Source of the DNA: an uncultured Lachnospiraceae bacterium
Lineage (GTDB): Bacteria > Bacillota > Clostridia > Lachnospirales > Lachnospiraceae
NCBI GenBank assembly: GCA_902796695.1
Contig: CADBQE010000277.1
Coordinates: forward strand, 1 to 16,262
Length of the DNA: 16,262 nucleotides
Direction: 5' to 3'
The notes under the pieces were generated by a model. It ran no database searches. It was not told the DNA's origin and saw nothing but the letters and a program-made list of their open reading frames with translations. The position numbers and the translations under genes were made by a program. Positions 8,187 through 14,624 of the stretch are shown piece by piece; positions within the stretch are counted from its first letter, which is position 1, and each line of letters begins with the position of its first letter.

Positions 8187-8414
8187 ATGAAAGAAATGAT
8201 TGAAGTGATCGCCAAGGCACTGGTGACCAATCCCGATGCCGTGACGGTTACCGAAACCGTGACAGAACGGGAGACCGTTCTGACCCTGCACGTGGACCCC
8301 GCCGATATGGGCAAGGTCATCGGAAAACAGGGACGCATCGCCAAAGCTATCCGTACCGTACTCAAAGCCAAAGCCATCCGGGATGACGTACGGGTCAGCC
8401 TGGATATTGAGTAA
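8187..8414 (+). CDS. khpA: KH-domain RNA-binding protein KhpA (YlqC)
   Basis: This 75-residue single KH-domain RNA-binding protein has the GXXG loop in MGKVIGKQGRIAKAIRTVLKA (about 42-62, GKQG at 47-50). In Firmicutes KhpA pairs with KhpB (Jag) and affects cell division, cell size and translation of target RNAs; its place between rpsP and rimM is conserved. GAGGTG at 8176-8181 is the ribosome site, and only 16 bases separate it from the rpsP stop. The domain fills the whole protein, which is the family norm. Confidence 0.95.
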   Translation: MKEMIEVIAKALVTNPDAVTVTETVTERETVLTLHVDPADMGKVIGKQGRIAKAIRTVLKAKAIRDDVRVSLDIE

Positions 8415-8439
8415 GACAGAAATCCCGTCTGAACCTGCA

Positions 8440-8462
8440 GGGGCGGATCCCGGATCCGCCCT
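8440..8462 (+). other. Perfect GC-rich inverted repeat in the khpA-rimM spacer
   Basis: GGGCGGATCC (8441-8450) and its exact reverse complement GGATCCGCCC (8452-8461) are separated by one base. In RNA they would form a stem of about eight pairs with a five-base loop (CCCGG), extendable by a G-U pair. The downstream sequence TCCCTTTATAG has only a broken run of Ts, so full termination is unlikely. It could be an attenuator, an RNA-processing or stability element, or a weak terminator. Confidence 0.6.
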
Positions 8463-8483
8463 CCCTTTATAGTAAAAAGCATT

Positions 8484-9005
8484 ATGGAATCACGTTTTCG
8501 CATCGGAATCTTTACCTCGACCCACGGGATACGCGGCGAGATCAAGGTGTATCCCACGACGGATACGACGGACCGCTTCCGCCGCCTGAAGGAAGTCATT
8601 CTGGAAACCAGGGACGGCGATCTGCCGCTGGAAGTCGAAAAAGCGCGGACGGCGGCCGGCATGATCATCCTGAAATTCCGGGGCATCGACAATATCAACG
8701 ACATCGAACGCTATAAAGGCGCGTCTCTTTTTGTGACCCGCGAAAACGCGGCGCCGCTCGAAGAGGGCAGCTATTATATCGCGGATCTGCTCGGCTGCCG
8801 GGTGGAAACGGAAGAGGGCCGGCTGCTGGGTACCCTGCGAGAAGTGCTGCCCACCGGCGCCAACGACGTCTTTATCGTGAAGGATCCGGACCGGAAGGAC
8901 AGCCGGGAGTATCTGCTGCCCAATATCAAAGACTGCGTGCGCCGGATCGATCCGGAAAACCGCCTGATCGTTGTCCGCATGATGGACGGACTGGAGGACC
9001 TGTAA
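8484..9005 (+). CDS. rimM: Ribosome maturation factor RimM
   Basis: This 16S rRNA-processing factor binds S19 and helps mature the 30S head. The 173 residues show the two-domain RimM layout. The N-terminal barrel (about 5-85) has RIGIFTSTHGIRGEIKVYPTTD and LKFRGIDNINDIERYKGASLFV. The C-terminal PRC barrel (about 95-170) has YYIADLLGCRVETEEGRLLG, then GANDVFIVK and YLLPNIKDCV. ATG 8484 gives the family-typical N terminus. The region just upstream (TTTATAGTAAAAAGCATT) has no Shine-Dalgarno match, unlike most other genes here, and the gene sits 69 bases after khpA behind an inverted repeat. Its stop overlaps the trmD start by one base (TAATG). Confidence 0.95.
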   Translation: MESRFRIGIFTSTHGIRGEIKVYPTTDTTDRFRRLKEVILETRDGDLPLEVEKARTAAGMIILKFRGIDNINDIERYKGASLFVTRENAAPLEEGSYYIADLLGCRVETEEGRLLGTLREVLPTGANDVFIVKDPDRKDSREYLLPNIKDCVRRIDPENRLIVVRMMDGLEDL

Positions 9006-9727
9006 TGCGCTTTACCGTACTGACCCTGTTCCCCGAAATGGTGGAGATGGGGTTCCATACCAGCATCACGGGCCGGGCCGCCGACAAAGGCCTGCTCTCT
9101 CTCCGGTGCATCAATTTCCGACAGTATTCCGACGGCGGAAACGGCTACGTGGATGACTACCCTTACGGCGGCGGCGCCGGCATGGTCCTGCAGGCCCCGC
9201 CGATCTACCGGGCTTATCGGGAGGCCGTGGGAGACGGGCCGCGTCCCCGTCTGGTCTACATGACGCCGCAGGGCCGGGTACTGGATCAGTCTCTGGCGAA
9301 GGAACTGGCCCGGGAGGAAGAACTGTATATCCTCTGCGGTCATTACGAAGGCGTGGACGAACGCGTGCTGGAAGAGATCGCCACGGACCGCGTCTCGATC
9401 GGGGACTACGTGCTGACCGGCGGGGAACTGCCCGCCCTGGTCCTGATGGATGCGGTCGCACGCATGGTGCCCGGCGTTCTGAGCAACAGCGAATCCGCCG
9501 GCGATGAGTCCTTTATGAACGGCCTGCTGGAATACCCGCAGTATACCCGCCCGGAGGTCTTTCTGGACCGGCCGGTGCCGGAGATCCTGAAATCCGGCCA
9601 TCACGCGAATATCGCGCGCTGGCGGCGCAACGAATCCCTGCGCCGCACGAAGGAAGTGCGGCCCGATCTGCTGGAAAAAGCGGAGCTGGACCGCAAAGAC
9701 CGGGAGTTTCTGGCGGGACTGAAATAA
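9005..9727 (+). CDS. trmD: tRNA (guanine37-N1)-methyltransferase TrmD
   Basis: This SPOUT-family enzyme methylates G37 next to the anticodon with S-adenosylmethionine, which prevents +1 frameshifting. The 240 residues are the usual length. The N terminus is FTVLTLFPEMVE, followed by DDYPYGGGAGMVL at 50-62. The trefoil-knot SAM site has ILCGHYEGVDERV (109-121), SIGDYVLTGGELPAL (131-145) and the substrate-binding Asp region GDESF with the linker YPQYTRP. The C-terminal helical domain carries HHANIARWRRN (199-209). Start and rimM stop overlap by one base, so translation is probably coupled. A new promoter follows it, so rplS is at least partly separately transcribed. Confidence 0.97.
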   Translation: MRFTVLTLFPEMVEMGFHTSITGRAADKGLLSLRCINFRQYSDGGNGYVDDYPYGGGAGMVLQAPPIYRAYREAVGDGPRPRLVYMTPQGRVLDQSLAKELAREEELYILCGHYEGVDERVLEEIATDRVSIGDYVLTGGELPALVLMDAVARMVPGVLSNSESAGDESFMNGLLEYPQYTRPEVFLDRPVPEILKSGHHANIARWRRNESLRRTKEVRPDLLEKAELDRKDREFLAGLK

Positions 9728-9751
9728 ATTGCGTCCGGCCGCAGAAAATGC

Positions 9752-9779
9752 TTGCAATTCCGGAAAATCATGCTATTAT
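9752..9779 (+). promoter_or_regulatory. Probable rplS promoter
   Basis: TTGCAA at 9752-9757 (four of six -35 matches) is followed after 16 bases by TATTAT at 9774-9779 (five of six). A TG lies one base upstream of the -10 (9771-9772), making an extended -10 element. Transcription would start near 9786 and give a leader of about 70 bases ahead of rplS. Confidence 0.65.
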
Positions 9780-9783
9780 ATTA

Positions 9784-9852
9784 GTCGTGTCGCATTAAAA
9801 GGAGCGGTCCGCTGTCGCCTCGGGCGTTATGAACGACCTGTTTTTTAGGAGG
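9784..9852 (+). ncRNA. Structured rplS leader, possible L19 autoregulatory element
   Basis: The leader can fold as a three-way junction. The outer stem pairs GTCGT (9784-9788) with ACGAC (9833-9837). One inner hairpin pairs AGCG (9803-9806) with CGCT (9810-9813), and a second pairs CGCC (9816-9819) with GGCG (9823-9826). A run of six Ts and the AGGAGG ribosome site (9847-9852) follow. Ribosomal protein leaders before rplS are known in Firmicutes (the L19 leader family in Rfam). The position fits, but the stems are short and I matched no consensus. If transcription starts at 9786, the outer stem would lose its first two bases. Confidence 0.4.
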
Positions 9853-9856
9853 AAAT

Positions 9857-10204
9857 ATGAACGACATCATCAAGAAAATCGAAGACGCCCAGCTGAAAGA
9901 AGGCGTCGGCAACTTCCGGGTCGGCGATACCGTCCGCGTATACGCCAAGATCAAAGAAGGAAACCGGGAACGTATCCAGATGTTTGAAGGCATCGTCATG
10001 AAGCGCCAGAACGGCGGCAGCCGCGAGACCTTTACCGTCCGCAAGATCTCCAGCGGCGTCGGCGTGGAAAAGACCTGGCCTCTGCACACCCCTCTGATCG
10101 AGAAGGTGGAAGTGGTCCGCCACGGTAAAGTCCGCCGCGCGAAGCTGAACTATCTGCGCGACCGCGTCGGCAAAGCCGCCAAGGTCAGGGAAGCTTCCCG
10201 CTGA
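9857..10204 (+). CDS. rplS: 50S ribosomal protein L19
   Basis: This 115-residue large-subunit protein lies at the 30S-50S interface. The family pattern is clear: FRVGDTVRVYAKIKEGNRERIQMFEGIVMKRQ, then ETFTVRKISSGVGVEKTWPLHTPLIEKVEVVRHGKVRRAKLNYLRDR and a basic tail. The usual FPLHSP motif reads WPLHTP here. AGGAGG at 9847-9852 gives strong initiation. It has its own promoter and is closed by a strong terminator, so it can be expressed as a single-gene transcript. Confidence 0.98.
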   Translation: MNDIIKKIEDAQLKEGVGNFRVGDTVRVYAKIKEGNRERIQMFEGIVMKRQNGGSRETFTVRKISSGVGVEKTWPLHTPLIEKVEVVRHGKVRRAKLNYLRDRVGKAAKVREASR

Positions 10205-10210
10205 TGGAAA

Positions 10211-10238
10211 GAGAGACGGCTTCGGCCGTCTCTTTTTT
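10211..10238 (+). terminator. Rho-independent terminator after rplS
   Basis: GAGACGGC (10213-10220) and GCCGTCTC (10225-10232) pair around a TTCG loop, giving the very stable C(UUCG)G tetraloop. A run of six Ts (10233-10238) follows. As upstream bases add A-T pairs with the T run, the stem can reach nine or more pairs. It starts seven bases after the rplS stop codon. Confidence 0.95.
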
Positions 10239-10248
10239 GTTTTCTCCC

Positions 10249-10277
10249 TTTTCTTTTTCTCAGGCTTATGTTATAAT
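10249..10277 (+). promoter_or_regulatory. Probable promoter of the envelope-sugar cassette
   Basis: A perfect -10 box TATAAT lies at 10272-10277 with TG one base upstream (10269-10270), an extended -10 element. The matching -35 position (10249-10254, TTTTCT) is poor and lies in a pyrimidine-rich tract just after the rplS terminator. Transcription would start near 10284, leaving a leader of about 109 bases before gtrA. No later promoter is evident down to rnhB, so this may drive seven genes. Confidence 0.65.
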
Positions 10278-10283
10278 ATTACG

Positions 10284-10392
10284 AAGTCTTACGACACAGT
10301 AAATGAATGGCAGTAAGGCCCCGAACCCCCTGCGGTACCGCATAAAACGAAATGAGGCAGCACCCGGAACGGAGCGCTGCGGATTATACAGT
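10284..10392 (+). other. Leader of the sugar cassette: palindrome, stem and short uORFs
   Basis: The untranslated region holds a perfect 12-base palindrome TGCGGTACCGCA (10331-10342). It also has a possible stem GCAGC (10357-10361)/GCTGC (10376-10380) that encloses CCG-GAA-CGG. Two short reading frames are present: 12 codons at 10307-10345 (MAVRPRTPCGTA) and 14 codons at 10352-10396 (MRQHPERSAADYTV). The second ends with a TGA overlapping the gtrA ATG. Neither has a clear ribosome site and both may be chance. I did not match this leader to any known riboswitch. Confidence 0.4.
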
Positions 10393-10824
10393 ATGAACAG
10401 AGAAAACCTGAAAGAGTTCCTGCGCTATGTGATCATCGGCGGCCTGTCGGCCCTGATCGACATGGGCGTGAATTACCTGACTTTATATCATATTTTCAAC
10501 GCGACGAAGAACGATAAGCTGCCGGTCGCCGTCTCCGTGACGGCCGGTTTTATCGCGGGACTCGTGGTCAATTATATTCTCTCCAACGTCTTTGTGTTCC
10601 GCACTCCGGAACAGAAAGAAAAAGGAAAGACGTTCGGTGCCTTCCTGATCTATGCGGCGGTCGGTGTTGTCGGGTACTTCCTGACGGTCGGCCTGACGCT
10701 GCTGGGCACCCGGTTTATCGGGGAGGAAGGCATCTGGTATCTGATCATGACGGCAATCGTCAAGGGAATCGTGCTGATCTGGAATTATCTGGGACGGAAA
10801 ATTTTCGTTTATCGGGGGAAGTAA
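10393..10824 (+). CDS. GtrA-like membrane protein
   Basis: This 143-residue protein with four predicted membrane segments (about 10-33, 46-68, 82-107 and 113-133) matches the GtrA/DPMS family. Typical motifs are FLRYVIIGGLSALIDMGVNYL, then AGFIAGLVVNYILSNVFVF and the closing IWNYLGRKIFVY. Family members are thought to flip or hold polyprenyl-phosphate-linked sugars for O-antigen, teichoic acid or arabinogalactan modification; the sugar here is unknown. I chose ATG 10393 because it gives the usual GtrA start. An in-frame ATG at 10303 would add 30 residues unlike the family and lacks a ribosome site. A weak GGA lies nine bases before ATG 10393. No GtrB-type glycosyltransferase, the usual partner, is in the window. 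The next gene starts one base after its stop codon. Confidence 0.85.
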   Translation: MNRENLKEFLRYVIIGGLSALIDMGVNYLTLYHIFNATKNDKLPVAVSVTAGFIAGLVVNYILSNVFVFRTPEQKEKGKTFGAFLIYAAVGVVGYFLTVGLTLLGTRFIGEEGIWYLIMTAIVKGIVLIWNYLGRKIFVYRGK

Positions 10825-10825
10825 C

Positions 10826-12391
10826 ATGGACAACAAACAGGTGATCATCATCGGGGCCGGCCCGGCCGGACTCACAGCTGCCTATAAATTGCTGAAAGAA
10901 ACGGATTATATGCCGCTGATCCTGGAAGAAGAGAGTTTTGTGGGCGGTATTTCCCGCACCGCGGAATATAAGGGCAACCGCATGGATATCGGCGGCCACC
11001 GCTTCTTTACCAAGAACGAAGAAGTGAACGCCCTCTGGCAGGAACTGATGCCCACGCAGGGAAAGCCGGCCCGGGACGACAAGGAGATCGGGTTCGAAGA
11101 AAAGACATTCGCGCCCGGCGGCCCGGATCCGGAAACGGAAGACCGCGTCATGCTGATCCGCCGCCGCGTTTCCCGCATCTTTTTCCTGAAGAAATTTTTT
11201 GATTATCCGATCTCCCTGAAGGCCTCCACCTTCAAAAACATGGGCTTAAAGCGGACCATGCAGGCCGGATTCGGCTATCTGGGGTCGGCCGTTCACAAAA
11301 AAGAAGAGGATTCCCTCCGGAACTTCTACATCAACCGCTTCGGCAAGCCGCTGTACGAGATGTTCTTTGAGGACTATACCACCAAAGTATGGGGCCGCGA
11401 TCCCAAGGACATTTCCGCGGACTGGGGCGCCCAGCGCGTGAAGGGCCTTTCCCTGACCAAAGCCGTCTGGAATGTGGTCAGCAAGCCATTCCGCCGGAAA
11501 GGCTCCGCTACGGAGACTTCCCTGATCGAGCAGTATTTTTACCCGAAAAAAGGCCCCGGCCAGCTGTATGAGGTGATGGCGGACGAGATCCGCAGAATGG
11601 GCGGCCGCATCATTTTCGGCGCCAAAGTTCAGGGCATCCGGGTCACGGACGGACGGGTCGCGGAAGTCACGGCGCTGGTGAACGGAGAAGAGCAGCATTT
11701 TACCGGATGTGAGTATTTCTCCACCATGCCCGTGAAGGACCTGGTCGCCGGCATGGGCGACGCCGCGCCGCAGAAGGTGCGCGAGATCGCGGCCGGCCTG
11801 CCCTACCGGGATTTCGTGACCGTCGGCCTTCTGGTGGACCGCCTGAAAATCAAAAACGAGACAAAAATGAAAACGGTCGGCAATATCGTTCCCGACTGCT
11901 GGATCTATATCCAGGACCGCGAAGTGCGTCTGGGCCGTCTGCAGATCTTCAACAACTGGTCCCCCTATCTGGTCTCGGACCCCTCCAAAGTCTGGATCGG
12001 ACTGGAGTACTTCTGCAACGAAGGCGATGAACTCTGGAACAAAGAAGATGACGAATTCATCCGCTTTGCCAAAAAGGAACTGGCCTCGATCGGCGTGATC
12101 GACGAGGCGGACGTGCGCGATGCGGTGCGGATCCGGGTCAGGAAAGCCTATCCGGCCTACTTTGACACCTATGCGGAGTTCGACACCGTGAAGGAATTCC
12201 TTTCCGGGATCGACAATCTGTGGTGCATCGGCCGGAACGGACAGCATAAATACAACAATATGGACCACTCCATGCTGACCGCCATGGAAGCCGTGCGCAC
12301 GATCCGGAGCGGCGCACGCGACAAGAACGCGGTCTGGGAAGTGAATACCGAAAAGGAATACCACGAGGAGAAGGGCGGGAAACATGCCTGA
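10826..12391 (+). CDS. FAD/NAD(P)-dependent oxidoreductase, PRK07208-type (UDP-galactopyranose mutase-like)
   Basis: This 521-residue flavoprotein starts with a Rossmann FAD-binding fold: VIIIGAGPAGLTAAYKLL at 6-23, then FVGGISRT and MDIGGHRFF at 53-61. Diagnostic family segments follow: FFDYPIS, INRFGKPLYEMFFEDYTTKVWG (169-190), DWGAQRVKGLSL (199-210), and near the C terminus CIGRNGQHKYNNMDHSMLTAM. These agree with the uncharacterised PRK07208 group, related to protoporphyrinogen oxidase/amine oxidases and to UDP-galactopyranose mutases. A segment of roughly 30 residues (about 76-108, rich in acidic residues, Gly and Pro) seems inserted relative to shorter members. The reaction is not known; context suggests redox or ring rearrangement on a nucleotide- or lipid-linked sugar. 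Its end overlaps the next gene by eight bases, so the three genes form one unit. Confidence 0.85.
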   Translation: MDNKQVIIIGAGPAGLTAAYKLLKETDYMPLILEEESFVGGISRTAEYKGNRMDIGGHRFFTKNEEVNALWQELMPTQGKPARDDKEIGFEEKTFAPGGPDPETEDRVMLIRRRVSRIFFLKKFFDYPISLKASTFKNMGLKRTMQAGFGYLGSAVHKKEEDSLRNFYINRFGKPLYEMFFEDYTTKVWGRDPKDISADWGAQRVKGLSLTKAVWNVVSKPFRRKGSATETSLIEQYFYPKKGPGQLYEVMADEIRRMGGRIIFGAKVQGIRVTDGRVAEVTALVNGEEQHFTGCEYFSTMPVKDLVAGMGDAAPQKVREIAAGLPYRDFVTVGLLVDRLKIKNETKMKTVGNIVPDCWIYIQDREVRLGRLQIFNNWSPYLVSDPSKVWIGLEYFCNEGDELWNKEDDEFIRFAKKELASIGVIDEADVRDAVRIRVRKAYPAYFDTYAEFDTVKEFLSGIDNLWCIGRNGQHKYNNMDHSMLTAMEAVRTIRSGARDKNAVWEVNTEKEYHEEKGGKHA

Positions 12392-14033
12392 GAAAAAACG
12401 CCCCTTTAATCCGAAAGAACTGCTCCCGCTGCTGACCCTGCTGCCGGGGCTGGTTCTGGTGCTGTATTATATTCTGGGCCCCGCTTCGGGCTATATGACC
12501 TCCGACTGCACGGATTCGATCCGCTGGGCGCAGGCCACCTACGAATCCGGCCACCTAATCTCGAAAGAGTTCAGCTACGCGGCGGTCCAGCCGTTCGGCG
12601 GCAACCTGATTTTCCTTCCGTTCATCGCACTGTTTGGCTATTCCATGACCGCGCAGGTCATCGGCCTGACCCTGTTCGCGCTGCTGCTCATTCTGGCTCT
12701 CTATTATCTGGCCCGGGGACTGGGCTTTAACCGCCTGTTCAGCGGGATTTTTGTCAGCATGACGGTCCTGCTTCTGTCCTCCAGTCCCAAGCTGCGCGAG
12801 ATCCTCTGGGAGCATATTTTCTACTATAATCTGGGCATCCTGTTTTTCTGCCTGGGCTTCGGCCTGGCGCTGCGCCTCCTGCGCGACGAAGAAAAGAGAA
12901 GAGATCTGACCGCTTTCCGGACCCGCGACTGGATCCGTCTGGCCGTTCTCGTGCTCTTTTCTTTCCTGGCTGCCACCGACGGCCTGCAGACGCTGGTGTG
13001 CCTGACGCTGCCGTTAGTGGGCGCCTACGCGCTGGAATTCTATCTGGCCGCGAAACCGGCGGTACGCCTGCGGGATCAGATGGGAATGACGGCCGTCCTG
13101 CTGCTGGTCCTGTTCTGGTCCGTCCTGGGCTTCCTGATGATCCCGGTCTTTACCCGGGGCGTGGAGGCCGGGTATGCGAATGCCTACTCCACCTACAGCC
13201 AGATGAGCGAGTGGAAGGACAACTTCCTGGGGCTGTTCCATAACTGGCTGACGCTGTTCGGCGTCTCGGTGCAGAAAAACGACCCGCTCGTCAGTGCGGA
13301 TTCCGTCGTCAATATGCTGCGGATCGGAACGGCGCTGCTGCTTCTGTTTGCTCCGTTTGTTCTGCTGGCCCGGTATCACAGACAGCCGGAAAGAGAACTG
13401 CGTCTTCTGATCGGCGGACACCTGTTCGTGTCGGCGTTCATTATTTTCGCTTCCGTATTCGGAAGTCTGGGCAAGGCGAACTGGCGCCTGACGCCCATGC
13501 TGGGAACGTCCGTTATGGTCATGCTGACCTGGAGCCTGAAGCGGCTGCAGCAGATCGACTGCAGAAGGATCGGCATTGTGTTTACGGCCTTATTCCTGGC
13601 AGCGGCGGCGGTTCCGGCCGCCACGATCCTCCGGATGCCCGCCGACTACGGGGAGAACAACTCCTGGCACGCGGCGGCCAGGGAGCTGGAGGCTCGCGGC
13701 CTGACCTACGGCTACGGCAATTTCTGGTGGTCCGAGCTGATCACGCTGGTCTCCGGGAACCGGGTGCAGATGGCCAATATCAATGAGTCCAAGGGCAAAC
13801 CGGTCAAGAACAATTATCAGCTTCCGCCGGGCAATTACGAAGACCGGATCGAAGATCAGTACTTCCTTCTTCTGACCGAATCGGACAACAGCAAAATGGA
13901 AAGCTATCTGTCCCGGATGAAGCGGGAAGGTGCTTTGATCGATGCCTTCACGGTGGAATCCGACCCGTATGCGACGGGCGGCTTCGCCGGGACGAAAGTC
14001 TTTATCTACGTATTTAACCGGAATATTTTTTAG
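12384..14033 (+). CDS. Polytopic membrane protein, GT-C-like (putative envelope glycosyltransferase)
   Basis: I do not recognise a named family. The 549-residue protein has about twelve predicted membrane segments (first at about 13-32, last at about 395-415). A soluble C-terminal domain of about 130 residues follows. After the first segment an exposed loop carries SDCTDSIRWAQATYESG, with Asp41 and Asp44. An acidic residue in the first outer loop is a hallmark of GT-C enzymes that use polyprenyl-phosphate sugars. The C-terminal part contains ARGLTYGYGNFWWSELITLVSG, a pattern I associate with clostridial family-39-like membrane proteins. Together with GtrA and the flavoprotein this suggests transfer of an unusual sugar to a cell-surface acceptor; that is inference. 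It overlaps the preceding gene by eight bases, and the first signal peptidase follows 23 bases later without a terminator. Confidence 0.65.
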   Translation: MPEKKRPFNPKELLPLLTLLPGLVLVLYYILGPASGYMTSDCTDSIRWAQATYESGHLISKEFSYAAVQPFGGNLIFLPFIALFGYSMTAQVIGLTLFALLLILALYYLARGLGFNRLFSGIFVSMTVLLLSSSPKLREILWEHIFYYNLGILFFCLGFGLALRLLRDEEKRRDLTAFRTRDWIRLAVLVLFSFLAATDGLQTLVCLTLPLVGAYALEFYLAAKPAVRLRDQMGMTAVLLLVLFWSVLGFLMIPVFTRGVEAGYANAYSTYSQMSEWKDNFLGLFHNWLTLFGVSVQKNDPLVSADSVVNMLRIGTALLLLFAPFVLLARYHRQPERELRLLIGGHLFVSAFIIFASVFGSLGKANWRLTPMLGTSVMVMLTWSLKRLQQIDCRRIGIVFTALFLAAAAVPAATILRMPADYGENNSWHAAARELEARGLTYGYGNFWWSELITLVSGNRVQMANINESKGKPVKNNYQLPPGNYEDRIEDQYFLLLTESDNSKMESYLSRMKREGALIDAFTVESDPYATGGFAGTKVFIYVFNRNIF

Positions 14034-14056
14034 CAATTCGAAGGAACAGGACGTTC

Positions 14057-14617
14057 ATGGCAAAACGGCGCGATTATGAAGTAGTGACGGCGGGAGATCT
14101 GATCAAACGGATCTCGGTCTGGATCGTGGATGTGATCCTGGTGGTCACGCTCGCGCTGACGCTGGTGCATCTGTTCGGCACGCGGGTCCGGATGGAGGGC
14201 AGTTCCATGACGCCGACCCTGTCCAACGGAGACAGACTGCTTCTGAACCGTACAAAAGGGAAGATCTTTTCGATTGACCGCTTTGATATCGTGGTCTATG
14301 AACTGCCCGGCCAGGAAGGCGTTTTCCTGAAGCGTGTGCTGGCGCTTCCCGGTGAGACCCTTCTGATCCGGGAGGGTAAAGTCTATATCGACGAACAGGA
14401 ACTGCCGGACAATGAATATACCCGTTCTCTGTCCTATGCGGGCGTGGCGCAGACGCCGCTGACGCTGGCGGAGGGAGAATATTTTGTAGTGGGAGAAAAC
14501 GCGGACGCCTCACTGGACAGCCGTTTCAGTGATGTGGGCAATATTCCGGCCGGAAGCATCCTGGGGACCGTCTGGCTGCGCTACGCCCCCTTCCGGGATC
14601 TGCGCTTCCTTCCGTGA
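14057..14617 (+). CDS. lepB: Type I signal peptidase, divergent copy
   Basis: This 186-residue membrane-bound S26 signal peptidase would cleave signal peptides of exported proteins outside the membrane. One N-terminal membrane segment (about 19-40) is followed by the catalytic Ser50 in GSSMTPTL and the general base Lys92 in FLKRVLALPGE. Box E, normally GDNRxNSxDSR, reads GENADASLDSR at 146-156. The Ser, Asp and Arg of the SxDSR end are kept, but Asp became Glu, Arg became Ala and Asn became Ala. It may have altered specificity or activity. A fair ribosome site (AAGGAACAGG, 14041-14050) precedes ATG 14057. It lies between the sugar cassette and rbgA, and a canonical second copy follows rbgA, as in Firmicutes with several signal peptidases. 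Confidence 0.9.
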   Translation: MAKRRDYEVVTAGDLIKRISVWIVDVILVVTLALTLVHLFGTRVRMEGSSMTPTLSNGDRLLLNRTKGKIFSIDRFDIVVYELPGQEGVFLKRVLALPGETLLIREGKVYIDEQELPDNEYTRSLSYAGVAQTPLTLAEGEYFVVGENADASLDSRFSDVGNIPAGSILGTVWLRYAPFRDLRFLP

Positions 14618-14624
14618 GGTGATT

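Noticed and set aside
9727..9759. Inverted repeat AATTGC / GCAATT after trmD
   Set aside because: Only six A-T-rich pairs with a 21-base loop and no T run; it overlaps the rplS -35 region and is probably chance.
10303..10392. 30-residue N-terminal extension of the GtrA-like protein
   Set aside because: No ribosome site at ATG 10303, the residues are hydrophilic and unlike GtrA, and the promoter would leave only about 19 leader bases.
10205..14056. Sugar cassette as a recent mobile insertion
   Set aside because: I see no integrase, transposase, flanking direct repeats or clear change in base composition or codon use; an old, stable rearrangement is more likely.
14529..14624. N-terminal extension of rbgA starting inside lepB
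   Set aside because: The extra 32 residues do not resemble RbgA, whereas ATG 14625 has a GAGGTG ribosome site and gives the family-typical start MSINLQWYPGHM.
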